NCBI RefSeq assembly: GCF_002836775.1
Contig: NZ_PJAQ01000028.1
Span: 186,001-250,000 of the forward strand
DNA from: Colwellia sp. 12G3
Lineage (GTDB): Bacteria; Pseudomonadota; Gammaproteobacteria; Enterobacterales; Alteromonadaceae
DNA: 64,000 bases
Reading direction: 5' to 3'
The notes under the pieces are model-generated. The model saw only the letters and a program-made list of their open reading frames with translations, ran no database searches and was not told where the DNA came from. A program made the translations under genes and the position numbers. Positions 20,422 through 30,928 of this stretch are shown piece after piece. Within the stretch, counting starts at the first letter, position 1. Each line of letters opens with the position of its first letter.

Positions 20422-21954
20422 CTACTGAGGTTTATTCCAAACGACTTTACTCATTTTTTGCTCAAAATCATTGATCATTGTTTTGTATTTAGCATTGCTT
20501 GCTAGGTTATTCCATTCATCTGGGTCTGCTTGCAGGTCATATAAATGACGCGTGCCATCTTCCATTATGGTAAATCGATACTTATCAGTAACAACACCAT
20601 GGCTTCCTACCGCCGCTGTATGTGCAATATTTTCCCATTCAACAACCTTGTCTTGCGCTGCTTCATTATTAAGCTCTTTATTTAGCCCTTTATTAGACTT
20701 TTTATTAGAGAGTAGCGGTACAAGGCTCTTACCATGCAGTTTGATTTTATCGTTTAATTTAGCGCCTGTTAGTTCCATCAGTGTTGGGTAAATATCAACA
20801 TTTTGAACGATATTTTCGACCACGGTACCGCCTATAGTATTCGGCGTTTTTATCATCAAAGGACTACGCAAGGAAACATGATACGGTGTGTTTTTTCGCC
20901 ACAAACCATGGTCAGTTAAATGGTAACCATGATCACCCCAAACAATAATGATGGTGCTCTCATAAAGACCTTCGTCTTTTAAGGCTTGTATCACTTTACC
21001 CATTTGCGCATCAGCATAACTAGTACTAGCCATATAGCCGCGAATAAGTTTTTGAGCGGTTTTGTCATCTACCCCTTCATTCCACAAACCATTGCGAGTT
21101 TTACTTTTGTATTTACTGATATCGAAGGCAGCTTTTGCCCCTTTTGGAAAATAAGCCAATTTCCCTGCATCTTCGGGATACATGTCAAAATATTTTTTAG
21201 GTGCAACCCAAGGCATATGAGGCTTTGAAAAACCGCTAACAATCATAAACGGCTTGTTTTTATCGCGTTTATTCTTGATATAGTCAATAACACTTTCAGC
21301 CACTTGTCCATCTTTTAAGAAGTTGTCCGGAGCATCAACCGAGGCATACATTAATGAACCGGGGCCTGCGCCATTTTCTTTATAAATTTGAATTTGATCT
21401 GCACGGCCACCTATCTCAACGATTCTTTTAAGGACTTTAGCTTCGCCATCTTTGGTTTTACCGCCTCCTCCAGCAATATCCCAAGAGGATTTATCGTCTT
21501 TAGGCACTTTGCCGTGATATAACTTGCCTTTAGTGGCAGTCCAATAGCCATTATCTTTAAGCACACTAGGCCAGGTCGCTTGTTTTTCGATAAGTTTTTG
21601 GTGTTTGTTGTCTTTCCAGTTTTCTGCGACCAGATCAAAACGAACCCCTGTCAGCATTGAAGCTCTTGACGGGTTACACAAAGGATAACTGACATACGAA
21701 CGATTGAATCGAACAGCATCATTGGCAAACGCATCTAAATTGGGCGTTATTGGCTCTGGCTCACCATAAGCGCCAATTAATGGCCTTAAGTCATCAAAAG
21801 CGATAAACAAAATATTTGGCTTCTCTTGGGCTTCGGATTTGCCTTGAGCTTTGGAGCTGTCTTCACCTTTTTTTGCTGCTATATTTTCAGCATAAGTGCT
21901 TAAACAAGTGGCTAAAATGGCAAAGGCGAAAATACCTTTAAATGTAAGCGTCAT
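20422..21954 (-). CDS. Type I sulfatase, iduronate-2-sulfatase-like (CNPSR)
   Basis: 510 residues from the ATG at 21954 (MTLTFKG), preceded by AGAGAAAG; the frame remains open further upstream to a TTG but has no better start. A signal peptide (to about STYA) is followed by a charged linker. Metal DD lies in LFIAFDDLRPLIGAYGE, and the formylglycine motif CNPSR (Cys93) in YPLCNPSRASMLTG. Typical iduronate-2-sulfatase-branch blocks are GKLYHGKVPKDDKSSWD, GFSKPHMPWVAPKKYFDMYP and WGDHGYHLTDHGLWRKNTPYHVSLRSPL. A Ser/Asn/Lys-rich insertion (KKSNKGLNKELNNEA, around residue 420) looks like a local repeat expansion. Last gene of the 28263-20422 operon. Confidence 0.94.
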   Translation of the reverse strand: MTLTFKGIFAFAILATCLSTYAENIAAKKGEDSSKAQGKSEAQEKPNILFIAFDDLRPLIGAYGEPEPITPNLDAFANDAVRFNRSYVSYPLCNPSRASMLTGVRFDLVAENWKDNKHQKLIEKQATWPSVLKDNGYWTATKGKLYHGKVPKDDKSSWDIAGGGGKTKDGEAKVLKRIVEIGGRADQIQIYKENGAGPGSLMYASVDAPDNFLKDGQVAESVIDYIKNKRDKNKPFMIVSGFSKPHMPWVAPKKYFDMYPEDAGKLAYFPKGAKAAFDISKYKSKTRNGLWNEGVDDKTAQKLIRGYMASTSYADAQMGKVIQALKDEGLYESTIIIVWGDHGYHLTDHGLWRKNTPYHVSLRSPLMIKTPNTIGGTVVENIVQNVDIYPTLMELTGAKLNDKIKLHGKSLVPLLSNKKSNKGLNKELNNEAAQDKVVEWENIAHTAAVGSHGVVTDKYRFTIMEDGTRHLYDLQADPDEWNNLASNAKYKTMINDFEQKMSKVVWNKPQ

Positions 21955-22002
21955 AACTTTCTCTCTTATTATAAATAAATTCAAACGACCTAAATAAGGG
22001 GC

Positions 22003-24116
22003 TTATTTCCAACGAGTTTCATACAATTGATAACCAATTTCTCTTACCGCTTCAATGGTTTCTGGGTATGGTGTGTCGGTAATATCAACGAGACCAATTT
22101 GATAATTTTCACCATCGCCTCGCCCGGTTATAGCTTGCGCGCGATATTGAAACCAATGGGTACCAATAAACAACGGGTTGTTTAAGGCACTTTTAACATA
22201 CTCATAGTAATGTTGGGCGCGCTCTTCTTGGCTAGAGACGCCTTGCAAGCCCGTATGAAAAACACCACGGTCTAGTGCACCAAAGTGAAACTCTGTAGCC
22301 ATTAATGGCTTGGTTAAAGCGCTTGCTCTTGTAGTAAAACCTTTTAAATTACGGTGATAAAGATTATAAGAAATAACATCGGCGTATTTTTCAGCCGCTC
22401 TTAACACCGTTTCATTGGTATCGCCATGTACACGACTACCTAGGTATAAATGATTGGGGTAAATGCTTTTTACGCTGTCACGACAAACTTGATAGTATTT
22501 CTCGACTAATTGCTGATAAAACCAATCGGCATCGGCTTTGAACATCTTATAGCCAACTTTTTTTCGGCTTGTTAACAATGCATTAAATGATGAAAAGCTT
22601 GTTTGCCAAGATTGATTTAACTTGTCTATTGATTGGTATTTATTCTTTAAATAGTCAACGAAATAGATTTTGGCTGGCTGATTTTTATGCGCACTAGTAA
22701 TAATATCGCTATAGACTGGAGCATTATTAAAGTGCAATTCGTTATCGACAAAAAAACCGATATTCCATGGCGAGTCTGCATCTTCATCAGCTTTCTTGGC
22801 TATCAAACTATCTTTAATGCTGTTAGCAAAGTACTGGTCCCATGGGTCATGAATTTTGCCTCTAACATTTTGCTTTTATAGTGAACGGCTACGGTAAAGG
22901 GGGTTTTATTATCGCCAAAGTTTTCAGGCTGTGACCAATTACCATAAGTATTCATGCCCCAGCTTTTAAGGCGTTGGTGATTGCGCTTAATTGAACTGTC
23001 TTTCCAGTCTTCTCCGTACTTTCTAAATAAATTTGCTTGAGTGAAGTCGAAACGATCATGTGAATAAAAGTCACTATATGCCCCCCATTTACTAGGTAAG
23101 CCTTTAAAATATGAAGCTCGACCTTTAATCAAAGTATTTGCACCTTTATGACCCACGCCTGTGACGCCATGCGACCAAAACAAATAACCTTCTGGGTCGA
23201 CAAACCACCACTTACCCGCTATTTGTTTAGTATAAAAATGACCTGTCGCTTTTTGTTTAGGGCCTTTTAACCAACCGCCCCACTTTGAGCGGTTGTCAGG
23301 GCCTGTGTGCGTTTTAAGATCGGCTAGTTCTTGCTGTTCTCTTGCTTGCCATTGTTCTTCTATTGATAACGCAGCGCTTTGTAATTTCCCTGGGTATTGT
23401 GCTGACAAGTATTGACCTAATTCATCAACAAATGGAAAGGATGTTTTTTCAGGGTAATCGAAAAGTTGATCAAGGGTAAAAGCAGTAATATTTTTAACTA
23501 AATAGGAGACTTTACTTGCTGAGCTATCCGTTGACTGGCCTTTTACATTGCCCTTGTCACTTTCTTTTTTATTTCCTTTTACACTTCTTTTTCCGCTTAA
23601 TGCTGAAAAGCTAATTTGATTAATGGCCTTCAGATCAATGCCTTTCCAACTAGACATAATAGCACTTGGTCCAGCCTTCATTTTGATGAATTGCGGATAT
23701 CGCTTTTGAAATTCTGGGCCTGTTATTAAAAAGTTAATCGATAATGTTTTTGTTTCAGCCGGTTCAAGGTAAATCGAACTATCAATATATTGCCATTTAT
23801 TACTGTTCGAAGAGGTCAGTTTGACTGAAGGAGTTATTCGTTGCTTACTTGTATTGACTAACTCGATATTTAAACCATGATATTGAGATAAATCCCACGG
23901 TTTATCTTTCGGTTTCAGGTTAACTGCACTGCCTTTGAGGCCTTTTAAACCGACCTTCAGTTGTGAATTAGTAGTAAATTCTGCATTCGCATTAACGTTT
24001 TTAAGCTGAATATTTTTAGTCGCTAAAAGCGACTCTGCTTGGGATAAAAATGATGTTAATAAACAAAAAAGAAATAAAGATATGCTTGAGCGAAATGTAG
24101 TAGTAAGAACTTTCAC
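22003..24116 (-). pseudogene. GH50 beta-agarase-like enzyme, disrupted by a 1-nt frameshift
   Basis: Two overlapping reading frames (24116-22803 and 22806-22003) together encode one GH50-type protein of about 704 residues. The first part starts with GTG at 24116 (GGAG 7 nt upstream) and has a signal peptide, an N-terminal CBM-like domain and the GH50 block KWWFVDPEGYLFWSHGVTGVG. It then shifts frame after KSKMLEA and ends in unrelated residues. In the next frame the family sequence continues immediately as IHDPWDQYFANSIKDSLIAKKADEDADSPWNIGFFVDNELHF, split here as IHDPWDQYF / FVDNEL. This carries the acid/base Glu (DNE) and later the nucleophile Glu in MATEFHFGA. Restoring one G at about 22859-22860 (GAGG to GAGGG) gives LEGKIHDPW and rejoins the frames. 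As sequenced, the product would lack the catalytic residues. Known GH50 enzymes are beta-agarases, many releasing neoagarobiose. Confidence 0.88.
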
Positions 24117-24191
24117 AACAGAACTCCAAAGTAATAAGGATACAAAATAATAACGCTCCTATTTAAGAGCGTTATAATTTGTTCAGTAAGT

Positions 24192-26708
24192 TTATTTGCT
24201 TGTTAACTTAATAGCTTTGATATTAAGCTCTTTGCTATAAGCACTCACTTCAATCGCACCCGTTTGTCCTTTAATGGTGCGAACAATCAACAAGGCTTTG
24301 CCATTAAAGGCGCGACGATAATCGGCAACAAACGGCTCGATAGTCGCTGAATCACCATTACCCACAGCAGCAATTTTTCCAGCCCCTTTTACAGTGAAAT
24401 GAATTAAGTTGTCAGCATAAGGTACAAAATTGCCTTTGCTATCTAGCACATCAACAGTGATATATGCTAAGTCGTAACCATCAGCACTTAGTACTGTTCT
24501 GTCTGCCGTCAGTTTTACTTGTGCTGGCAGACCTGCGGTGAATATTTGTTTTTCCGCAACGGCTTTACCTTGGTTGTAGGCTATAACTTTGATGTTGCCC
24601 GCTTGATACTCTACATCCCAACTTAATCGGTATGGAGAATCAAAATGCTTTATGTCTTTTTTGTAGCGTAACTCAACAGGAATACGCATTTTATCAACGC
24701 CCTTCACTTTTCGACCTTGCGATACACCATTAACAAACAGTTCAACTTCTTCAGCATTGGTATAAGCGACAACAGGGATAGTTTCGCCTACGCGATTAGG
24801 CCAGTTCCAATGCGGTAATACATGCACCATTGGCTTTGTTGTCCAGCGGCTTTGGTACAGGTAAAAACGGTCTTTAGGGAAACCCGCTAAATCAACCGCA
24901 CCAAAAGACGAACTCCGTGCTGGCCAATCAGCATTCCAATAAAATTGGTCACCATGATCACGACCACCGTACGGCGTTGGCTCACCAAGATAATCAAACC
25001 CGGTCCAAATAAACTCGCCCATTACCGCCGGATTTTTATCTAACTCATCCCATTCAATGTCAGGTATATAAGCCCAGTACGGTGCGTACATGTCATAACT
25101 ACTTATATACTTAGAGGGATGTTTCTCTAATGGCTTTACCGGAAAGTGATATTCACCACGTGTACTAACGACTGACGAGGTTTCACTGCCCAAAATAGGT
25201 TTGTTTGGAAATATTTTGATAATATCAGCGTATTCTGTCGCCTTGTAGTTTAAGCCAACAATATCAACTTCTTCAGCAATTTTACTATGTACAAAGTTTG
25301 GATAATCACTTAAGCCTACGGTAACAAGGCGGGTAGGATCAGCTTGCTTAACTATTTTCGTTAACCGTTTAGAATATTTCCAGCCGTCTTTCTTTTTTTG
25401 TTCATAAATTTCATTACCAATACTCCACATGATAATAGAAGGGTTATTGCGGTGAATTTTAACCATATCGGTTAGATCACGTTCCGACCATTTATCGTAA
25501 TGTTTGTGATAACCATTAACCACCGTTGCTTTGGCTTTTTTCCAGGTATCAAAGGCTTCAACTTGCAACAAGATGCCCATTTTATCGGCAAGTTCTACTA
25601 GCTCTGGTGATGGTGGGTTATGTGAAGTCCGAACCGCATTCACGCCCATGGATTGCATGATTTCAAGTTTACGTTCAATTGCACGGGTATTGGCAACAGC
25701 ACCTAATGGGCCATTATCATGATGTAAACAAACCCCTTGAATTTCAACGCGACGACCATTTAACCAAAAACCATCTTTCGCTTTAAATTCAATGGTTCTA
25801 ATACCTAAGGGCTGCTTATCACTATCAATGACCTTACCTTTGTGCAGTAATGTAGTGATCACTTGATAGCGATAGGGGTCATTTATGTCCCAGCGTCGAG
25901 GTTTTGATACGGTTAATAACTCACTAATAGTTAAATCATCAATACTTGAAGCAGTAATTTTTTTCTGTTTACTAGCGACAACCTTACCGCTGGCATCAAT
26001 AATTGAAAACTCTACAGATAAGTCATTTTTCACATCGTTATTGGCAATCACTGTGCTAACAGCTACTTGAGCTGACGTTGAAGCAATAACTGGAGTTGAT
26101 ACTTGAGTAGACCATTGTTTGATATGTGCGGGGTCGTTAAATTCTATCCAAGTATTACGATAAATACCTGAGCCAGAATACCAGCGAGCTGCATAATTTT
26201 CCGGCGCTACTTTAACCGCAATGATATTTTTTTCACCTGCGGGTTTTAAATATTGGCTGATCTCGTAGTGAAAGCCAATATAGCCAAACGGACGTTCGCC
26301 GACTAATTTACCATTAACATAAACTTGGCTGTTGGCCATTACACCATCAAAGGTAACCGACACTAACTTACCTTGACTGTGCTTTGCTAAGGTAAAGCTT
26401 TTACGATACCAAGCTGTACCAAATACAGGTAAACCGCCATTACGTGCGCTGTATTTTTTTGAAAAGGGTCCTTCTATTGCCCAATCATGCGGTAATCTAA
26501 GTGAACGCCATTTGTCATCGTTAAAGTTTGCTTGTTCGGCGCCACTTAATTCACCTTTGGCAAAACGCCAGTCGTCATTAAAACTCTGTTTATCATTCGC
26601 TACACTTTGGCTTTGAGTCAGTGCTGATGCATTAACGTTAATAAACAGACTGATAACGATGGCTAAAAAAAAGATACTTGTCAAACTGACTAACGAGTTT
26701 ACCTTCAT
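24192..26708 (-). CDS. GH2 beta-galactosidase-like enzyme, exported
   Basis: 838 residues with a signal peptide (about 1-29). Domain order: sugar-binding domain (43-190, DWRFAKGE, LPHDWAIEGPF), Ig-like domain (about 200-305), TIM barrel (about 308-600), then DUF4982-like and invasin/Ig-like C-terminal domains (ADGYDLAYITVDVLDSKGNFVPYADN). Acid/base is Glu433 (MWSIGNEIYEQ); nucleophile is Glu509 (PILGSETSS). This GSETSS-type architecture is common among exported GH2 enzymes of algal PULs. It starts 7 bp after the sulfatase stop at 26716, within the same operon, and precedes the GH50 remnant by 75 bp. It is related to the GH2 at 35120 in domain order and length. Confidence 0.94.
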   Translation of the reverse strand: MKVNSLVSLTSIFFLAIVISLFINVNASALTQSQSVANDKQSFNDDWRFAKGELSGAEQANFNDDKWRSLRLPHDWAIEGPFSKKYSARNGGLPVFGTAWYRKSFTLAKHSQGKLVSVTFDGVMANSQVYVNGKLVGERPFGYIGFHYEISQYLKPAGEKNIIAVKVAPENYAARWYSGSGIYRNTWIEFNDPAHIKQWSTQVSTPVIASTSAQVAVSTVIANNDVKNDLSVEFSIIDASGKVVASKQKKITASSIDDLTISELLTVSKPRRWDINDPYRYQVITTLLHKGKVIDSDKQPLGIRTIEFKAKDGFWLNGRRVEIQGVCLHHDNGPLGAVANTRAIERKLEIMQSMGVNAVRTSHNPPSPELVELADKMGILLQVEAFDTWKKAKATVVNGYHKHYDKWSERDLTDMVKIHRNNPSIIMWSIGNEIYEQKKKDGWKYSKRLTKIVKQADPTRLVTVGLSDYPNFVHSKIAEEVDIVGLNYKATEYADIIKIFPNKPILGSETSSVVSTRGEYHFPVKPLEKHPSKYISSYDMYAPYWAYIPDIEWDELDKNPAVMGEFIWTGFDYLGEPTPYGGRDHGDQFYWNADWPARSSSFGAVDLAGFPKDRFYLYQSRWTTKPMVHVLPHWNWPNRVGETIPVVAYTNAEEVELFVNGVSQGRKVKGVDKMRIPVELRYKKDIKHFDSPYRLSWDVEYQAGNIKVIAYNQGKAVAEKQIFTAGLPAQVKLTADRTVLSADGYDLAYITVDVLDSKGNFVPYADNLIHFTVKGAGKIAAVGNGDSATIEPFVADYRRAFNGKALLIVRTIKGQTGAIEVSAYSKELNIKAIKLTSK

Positions 26709-26715
26709 GATTTAT

Positions 26716-28263
26716 TCACCTTATTTTTGCCTTTTTTTCTTCAGCCATTTTTTTATAGGGGCTAACTAATTTCTTCAAGGTAAATTCAGGATGATATGTT
26801 CTGGCTGAATCTACCTTGGCCAATAATACTTTAACTACCTCAGGATAATCAGCGGCAAGATTATTCAATTCGCCGATATCTTTCGATAAGTCATAGAGCT
26901 CAATGGGTTTGTTATAACGCTTAACCAGTTTCCAATTATCATTTCTCAACGCTTGTAAGGGCCCTCTTGATTCATTGAATTCCCAATACAAATACTCATG
27001 TTGTTGTTGTTCATTCTGACCAAGTAAGGTATTCGAGATTGAAATACCGTCAGTCACTGGGCAGTTTTTAGCACCCGCTAAATCACAAAATGTTGGCATC
27101 ATGTCCCAAAAGGCTGAAATATGATCCGAGCTTGTGTTTGCTTTAATTTTACCTGGCCACTTAGCAATAAAGGGAATACGAATGCCGCCTTCATAAAGGT
27201 CGCGTTTACTGCCTTTAAGTGGGCCATTGCTGTTGAAAAATCCTTTGTCGTATTCATGGCCATTATCACTGGTAAAAATAACTAAAGTGTTTTCATCAAG
27301 ACCTTGCTGTTTTAGCGCCTCCATTAATTTCCCTATATCGTTATCCATACGCGAGACCATACCAGCGTAGGTGGTATTTCCCTCTGGATCATTACGATAA
27401 TGTCCTTGTGTGTTCATCATGCGTTTTGGCCATCCCAAATCTAAATATTGCTCTTTAGAATCATTGGGAACCGTAAGCGCAAGGTGTGGAATGGTATAAG
27501 CTAGATATAAGAAAAAAGGCTGTTCAGACGATTGTTCTTTGACGTAATCAATGGCTTTTTCAGTGAATAAGTCATGGGTATAAATACCTTTGTTATTCAT
27601 ATGATCATTGTCTTTAAGTTCAAATGGCGTGTTGTTTTCAAACAAACGATGCCAATAATAATAATGTGCAGCAAGGTGCCCTTTCAAACCAAAAAAGTAA
27701 TCAAAGCCTTGTTGTAATGGCATTGCCGACAACCAATCGCCTTCACCCGCTTCTTTGGTTTCAGTCTCTTTACTTTCAGCGAGCCCCCATTTACCAATTA
27801 CAGCGGTTTTATAACCGTTAGTCTTAAGCATTTGGGCAATTGTGATATCAGTGGGTTTTAAATCCACCACGCCGCCACTGTTAGTCCAGCCCGGATTACC
27901 GCGAATCGGACTATGGCCGCCATGTAACCCTGTTAACAGGCTAGCCCTTGAAGGGCCGCAAACTGTGGCGCCAGCATAGTGCTGGGTAAAACGCATACCG
28001 TCACCAGCCAGTTTATCAATATTAGGGGTTTTAATTTTATCTTGGCCATAAACGCCTAAGTCGCCATAGCCCATATCATCCGCCATGATATAAATAATAT
28101 TGGGTTTATTGTGATTGTTATTGTTATTGTTAATACCAACATTGACATTGACATCGTCATTGATAGAACTTTGCTCGCCTTCACCACTGGCATTACAGCC
28201 GCTCAACAGAATCATTAAACTTAAATTAAAGAAAAGGATAACTTTCAGATAAACATTACGCAT
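26716..28263 (-). CDS. Type I sulfatase, predicted lipoprotein (CGPSR, arylsulfatase A-like)
   Basis: 515 residues with lipobox LSGC (Cys23), then an Asn/Val-rich linker (37-52). Metal DD is at 62-63 in YIMADDMGYGDLGVYGQ. The formylglycine motif CGPSR has Cys102, in AGATVCGPSRASLLTGLHGGHSPIRGN. Later blocks include GKWGLAES, FFGLKGHLAAHYYYWHRLF and FTSDNGHEYDKGFFNSNGPLKGSKRDLYEGGIRIPF. Its nearest relative here is the sulfatase at 33523 (TVCxPSRASLxTG, IRGN, GKWGL, KRDLYEGGIRxP), so these two form a subgroup. First gene of the 28263-20422 operon, with an operator-like site 62 bp upstream. Confidence 0.95.
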   Translation of the reverse strand: MRNVYLKVILFFNLSLMILLSGCNASGEGEQSSINDDVNVNVGINNNNNNHNKPNIIYIMADDMGYGDLGVYGQDKIKTPNIDKLAGDGMRFTQHYAGATVCGPSRASLLTGLHGGHSPIRGNPGWTNSGGVVDLKPTDITIAQMLKTNGYKTAVIGKWGLAESKETETKEAGEGDWLSAMPLQQGFDYFFGLKGHLAAHYYYWHRLFENNTPFELKDNDHMNNKGIYTHDLFTEKAIDYVKEQSSEQPFFLYLAYTIPHLALTVPNDSKEQYLDLGWPKRMMNTQGHYRNDPEGNTTYAGMVSRMDNDIGKLMEALKQQGLDENTLVIFTSDNGHEYDKGFFNSNGPLKGSKRDLYEGGIRIPFIAKWPGKIKANTSSDHISAFWDMMPTFCDLAGAKNCPVTDGISISNTLLGQNEQQQHEYLYWEFNESRGPLQALRNDNWKLVKRYNKPIELYDLSKDIGELNNLAADYPEVVKVLLAKVDSARTYHPEFTLKKLVSPYKKMAEEKKAKIR

Positions 28264-28324
28264 TATTTAATTCACTTAAATATAGATTTAGATATTTAAA
28301 TAATACGCTATAAAAACAACAAAG

Positions 28325-28336
28325 GAAAACGTTCCC
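28325..28336. promoter_or_regulatory. Candidate LacI-family operator for the 28263 operon
   Basis: GAAAACGTTCCC, a strong match to the recurring motif, ends 62 bp upstream of the ATG of the first gene in the sulfatase-GH2-GH50-sulfatase operon. Confidence 0.68.
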
Positions 28337-28411
28337 ACAAGTTATAAGTGTAAAATTACGTAAATATTATTATTTAAAATAATGGATGCTCTGAGTACTT
28401 AACTACTTGAA

Positions 28412-29752
28412 CTAGTTTATTAACTGGGAGGACTTTTGATATCGGCTTAAAATAACTACTGCCGCCAGACTTGGAATAACAGTGCCTAATGATAATATCA
28501 TTTTCATTATTTGAAGTGAATCTGAGGGTTGATCACTACCTAGACTGGCATCAAAACCAATGGCTCTTAAAGTCATACCACTCAGTAAAAGTGAGAATAT
28601 GACACTGACAGCAATAAACCAATGAAACATGGCAGCAAAACCACCGCCTCTGTTAATTTTCTTGTCTTCCCTAAACTGATCACTTGCATCAGCAACTAAA
28701 GCAGGAACGATAATCGACATTGATGTCCAAATACCGGCACAGAAAATGGGATCAAGTAATAACAACCACTGAACCCCTGGTGTATAAATAAACCATTTTC
28801 CCATACCACCAATCATGGTCAGGGTAAAAATAAACTTAAGCGCCGTGAATTTGCCAAATTTTCTCGACAACCAGGATACAATCGGAATATAAATCGCGGC
28901 AGTTGCGGCATAACCCACAGACAATACACCTTTCCAAATGGCGCCTTCGGCAACATCACCATCAAACATATAATAAACTAATACATAAAAGTCCATTTTA
29001 GCCGCAAAAGCCGCTAAGCCAACTTGCACAAAAACCAGAGCAAAAACTAACTTCATCAAAGGGACTTTACTGATAACTTTTATATTCTCGACAATGGAAG
29101 CCTTTTTATCGGGGGCTTTGTCATGTTCAGAAATTTCTTCTTTTACAAAAATAGCCGGTAACATGCCTATCAAACCTATCACAATAATAGCGATAAACCA
29201 TCCCACGACCTTAACACCAATAAAAACACTGCTAAATATTGCCAGCGAAGCAAGAGGAAAAAGCCACTGCACACTCAGTGACGCTAATTTTATAAAGTAG
29301 GTGTTGATTTCCATAACTTTAATGCGTTTATTAGCATCAAGGGTGATCTCATAAGACAACGAAGTTAGCGGCACAGTATAGAAGGTAACCGTTGTATGAA
29401 AGAGTAATGATATGATGAAAAAATAGAGCAGCTGTGCGTTAGTAGTCCAGTGATCTGGAACCATCCACATCAAACCAAAAAATATGGCGCTTAACCACGC
29501 CGCTACAAAAATAAAAGGCCGACGTCGACCAAAGCGACTGGTAGAGTTGTCTGAGAGTTGCCCTACCCATGGCGCTAGAAATGCAGAAAGAACAATGGGT
29601 ATAGTTAAGGCAATACTAAATAAGAAAGGGTCAACCCCTAACGTCATTTGATAAAACGGAATAGCTAAAGCATCGCACGCTTTATCTAAAAATAATAAAC
29701 AAAAAAAACCGCTACCTAAAGCGAGTTTTTGACGAAAGGTTGAATTATCCAA
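28412..29752 (-). CDS. Sugar:cation symporter, GPH/MFS family
   Basis: 446 residues, almost entirely hydrophobic, with about 12 predicted membrane segments. The first cytoplasmic loop carries the family signature GQLSDNSTSRFGRRRPFI (about residues 65-82), characteristic of glycoside-pentoside-hexuronide (MelB-like) transporters. Charged central loop: KEEISEHDKAPDKKAS. It would take monosaccharides or small oligosaccharides from periplasm to cytoplasm. It lies 13 bp after the LacI gene and is almost certainly co-transcribed with it. Confidence 0.92.
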   Translation of the reverse strand: MDNSTFRQKLALGSGFFCLLFLDKACDALAIPFYQMTLGVDPFLFSIALTIPIVLSAFLAPWVGQLSDNSTSRFGRRRPFIFVAAWLSAIFFGLMWMVPDHWTTNAQLLYFFIISLLFHTTVTFYTVPLTSLSYEITLDANKRIKVMEINTYFIKLASLSVQWLFPLASLAIFSSVFIGVKVVGWFIAIIVIGLIGMLPAIFVKEEISEHDKAPDKKASIVENIKVISKVPLMKLVFALVFVQVGLAAFAAKMDFYVLVYYMFDGDVAEGAIWKGVLSVGYAATAAIYIPIVSWLSRKFGKFTALKFIFTLTMIGGMGKWFIYTPGVQWLLLLDPIFCAGIWTSMSIIVPALVADASDQFREDKKINRGGGFAAMFHWFIAVSVIFSLLLSGMTLRAIGFDASLGSDQPSDSLQIMKMILSLGTVIPSLAAVVILSRYQKSSQLIN

Positions 29753-29765
29753 TTAGTTATTACAC

Positions 29766-30776
29766 TTATTTAGCATCGACAACGTTCACTGAATCTCGTT
29801 CAATCAAGTGTGGCATAAACAAATGAGTTCGACCTGATGAATTGACATTATCAGATAACTCTATCGCCAAATTAGCCGCATAACTTGCCATTTCACGAAT
29901 AGGATAATGCATAGTTGTCAACTCAGGTATACAAGCAATAGAAATAAGTAAATCATCAAAACCTATGACAGAGATATCTTCTGGAACTCGAATCCCTCTT
30001 GCATGTAATTCATGTATTACACCAACGGCCATATTATCGTTATAACATAAAACGGCAGTAAATTTTTTCCCTTGGTCTAATAAGTGTCTGACAGACTGCC
30101 TGCCACCATCCATATCAGCGGTATCACCATAAGCGATTAATGAGGTATCTAATTGAATATTGGCATTGTTTATCGCTGTTCGAATACCATCTAAACGTAC
30201 TTGAGAATCAGGGTTGGTATCTTGGCGAGTAATGATAGCAAAATCAGCATGTCCCTTATTCACCAGGTAACGGGTCGCCTCTTGTGCGCCTGTGTTGTTG
30301 TCTAACCATACACATCGATGGGCTACTTTTGAGACTAAGCGATTAATCAACACTAAACCGGGTATTTTTTCAGCCAAGTCAGCTAAGGTTTCATCACTAC
30401 AATGCACACTATGAAAAACAATGGCACCGCAACGATGTTGCAATAAAGAATCAATTGCGTCTAACTCTGCTTGTTCATTTTCAAGCGCATTAATAATAAG
30501 CACACGGTAATTATTTTCTTTTGTTGCTTCTTCCGCGCCACACGCTAACGAGCCAAAAAAGGGCATCGATACTTGTGGAATAACAACACCAAGCGAATTT
30601 GATTTTTTACTCACTAATGCCTGTGCGTTAATATTAGGCCTGTAGCCTAATTCATCAATAACTTTTTGTACTTTTGCTCGGCATACTTTACCAACTTTTC
30701 CCTGCTTACGAACAACACGTGATACCGTTGAGGTAGAGACACCCGCGATCCGTGCAACGTCTTTAATTGTAACCAT
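29766..30776 (-). CDS. LacI-family transcriptional regulator, likely PUL regulator
   Basis: 336 residues, the standard LacI length. The N-terminal helix-turn-helix is KDVARIAGVSTSTVSRVVR (5-23), and the hinge helix ELGYRPNINAQALVSKKS (43-60) has the Ala-Leu pair that intercalates at a central CG step. The remainder is a periplasmic-binding-protein-like ligand domain (SLGVVIPQVSMPFFGSLACGAEEA, ISVIGFDDLLISI). It heads an operon with the sugar symporter. An operator-like site 79 bp upstream suggests autoregulation. The same 12-bp motif, centred on CG, precedes most other units in the locus. The natural model is repression relieved by a galactan-derived sugar; the effector is unknown. Confidence 0.93.
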   Translation of the reverse strand: MVTIKDVARIAGVSTSTVSRVVRKQGKVGKVCRAKVQKVIDELGYRPNINAQALVSKKSNSLGVVIPQVSMPFFGSLACGAEEATKENNYRVLIINALENEQAELDAIDSLLQHRCGAIVFHSVHCSDETLADLAEKIPGLVLINRLVSKVAHRCVWLDNNTGAQEATRYLVNKGHADFAIITRQDTNPDSQVRLDGIRTAINNANIQLDTSLIAYGDTADMDGGRQSVRHLLDQGKKFTAVLCYNDNMAVGVIHELHARGIRVPEDISVIGFDDLLISIACIPELTTMHYPIREMASYAANLAIELSDNVNSSGRTHLFMPHLIERDSVNVVDAK

Positions 30777-30854
30777 GATTTAATTCCATCTGTTTACATT
30801 CAAAAGCTGACAACGGCTTTTAGATGTACAATTTTTTATGAAGGGGGAGACTAG

Positions 30855-30866
30855 GTGAACGTTACC
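30855..30866. promoter_or_regulatory. Candidate LacI operator upstream of the regulator gene
   Basis: GTGAACGTTACC, within GGTGAACGTTACCATT, ends 79 bp before the LacI start codon and fits autoregulation. Confidence 0.68.
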
Positions 30867-30928
30867 ATTTCCGTCTCCTAATTACTAGACTTATCCTAAT
30901 TTATTAACATAATCAATTACTCTTTCAA

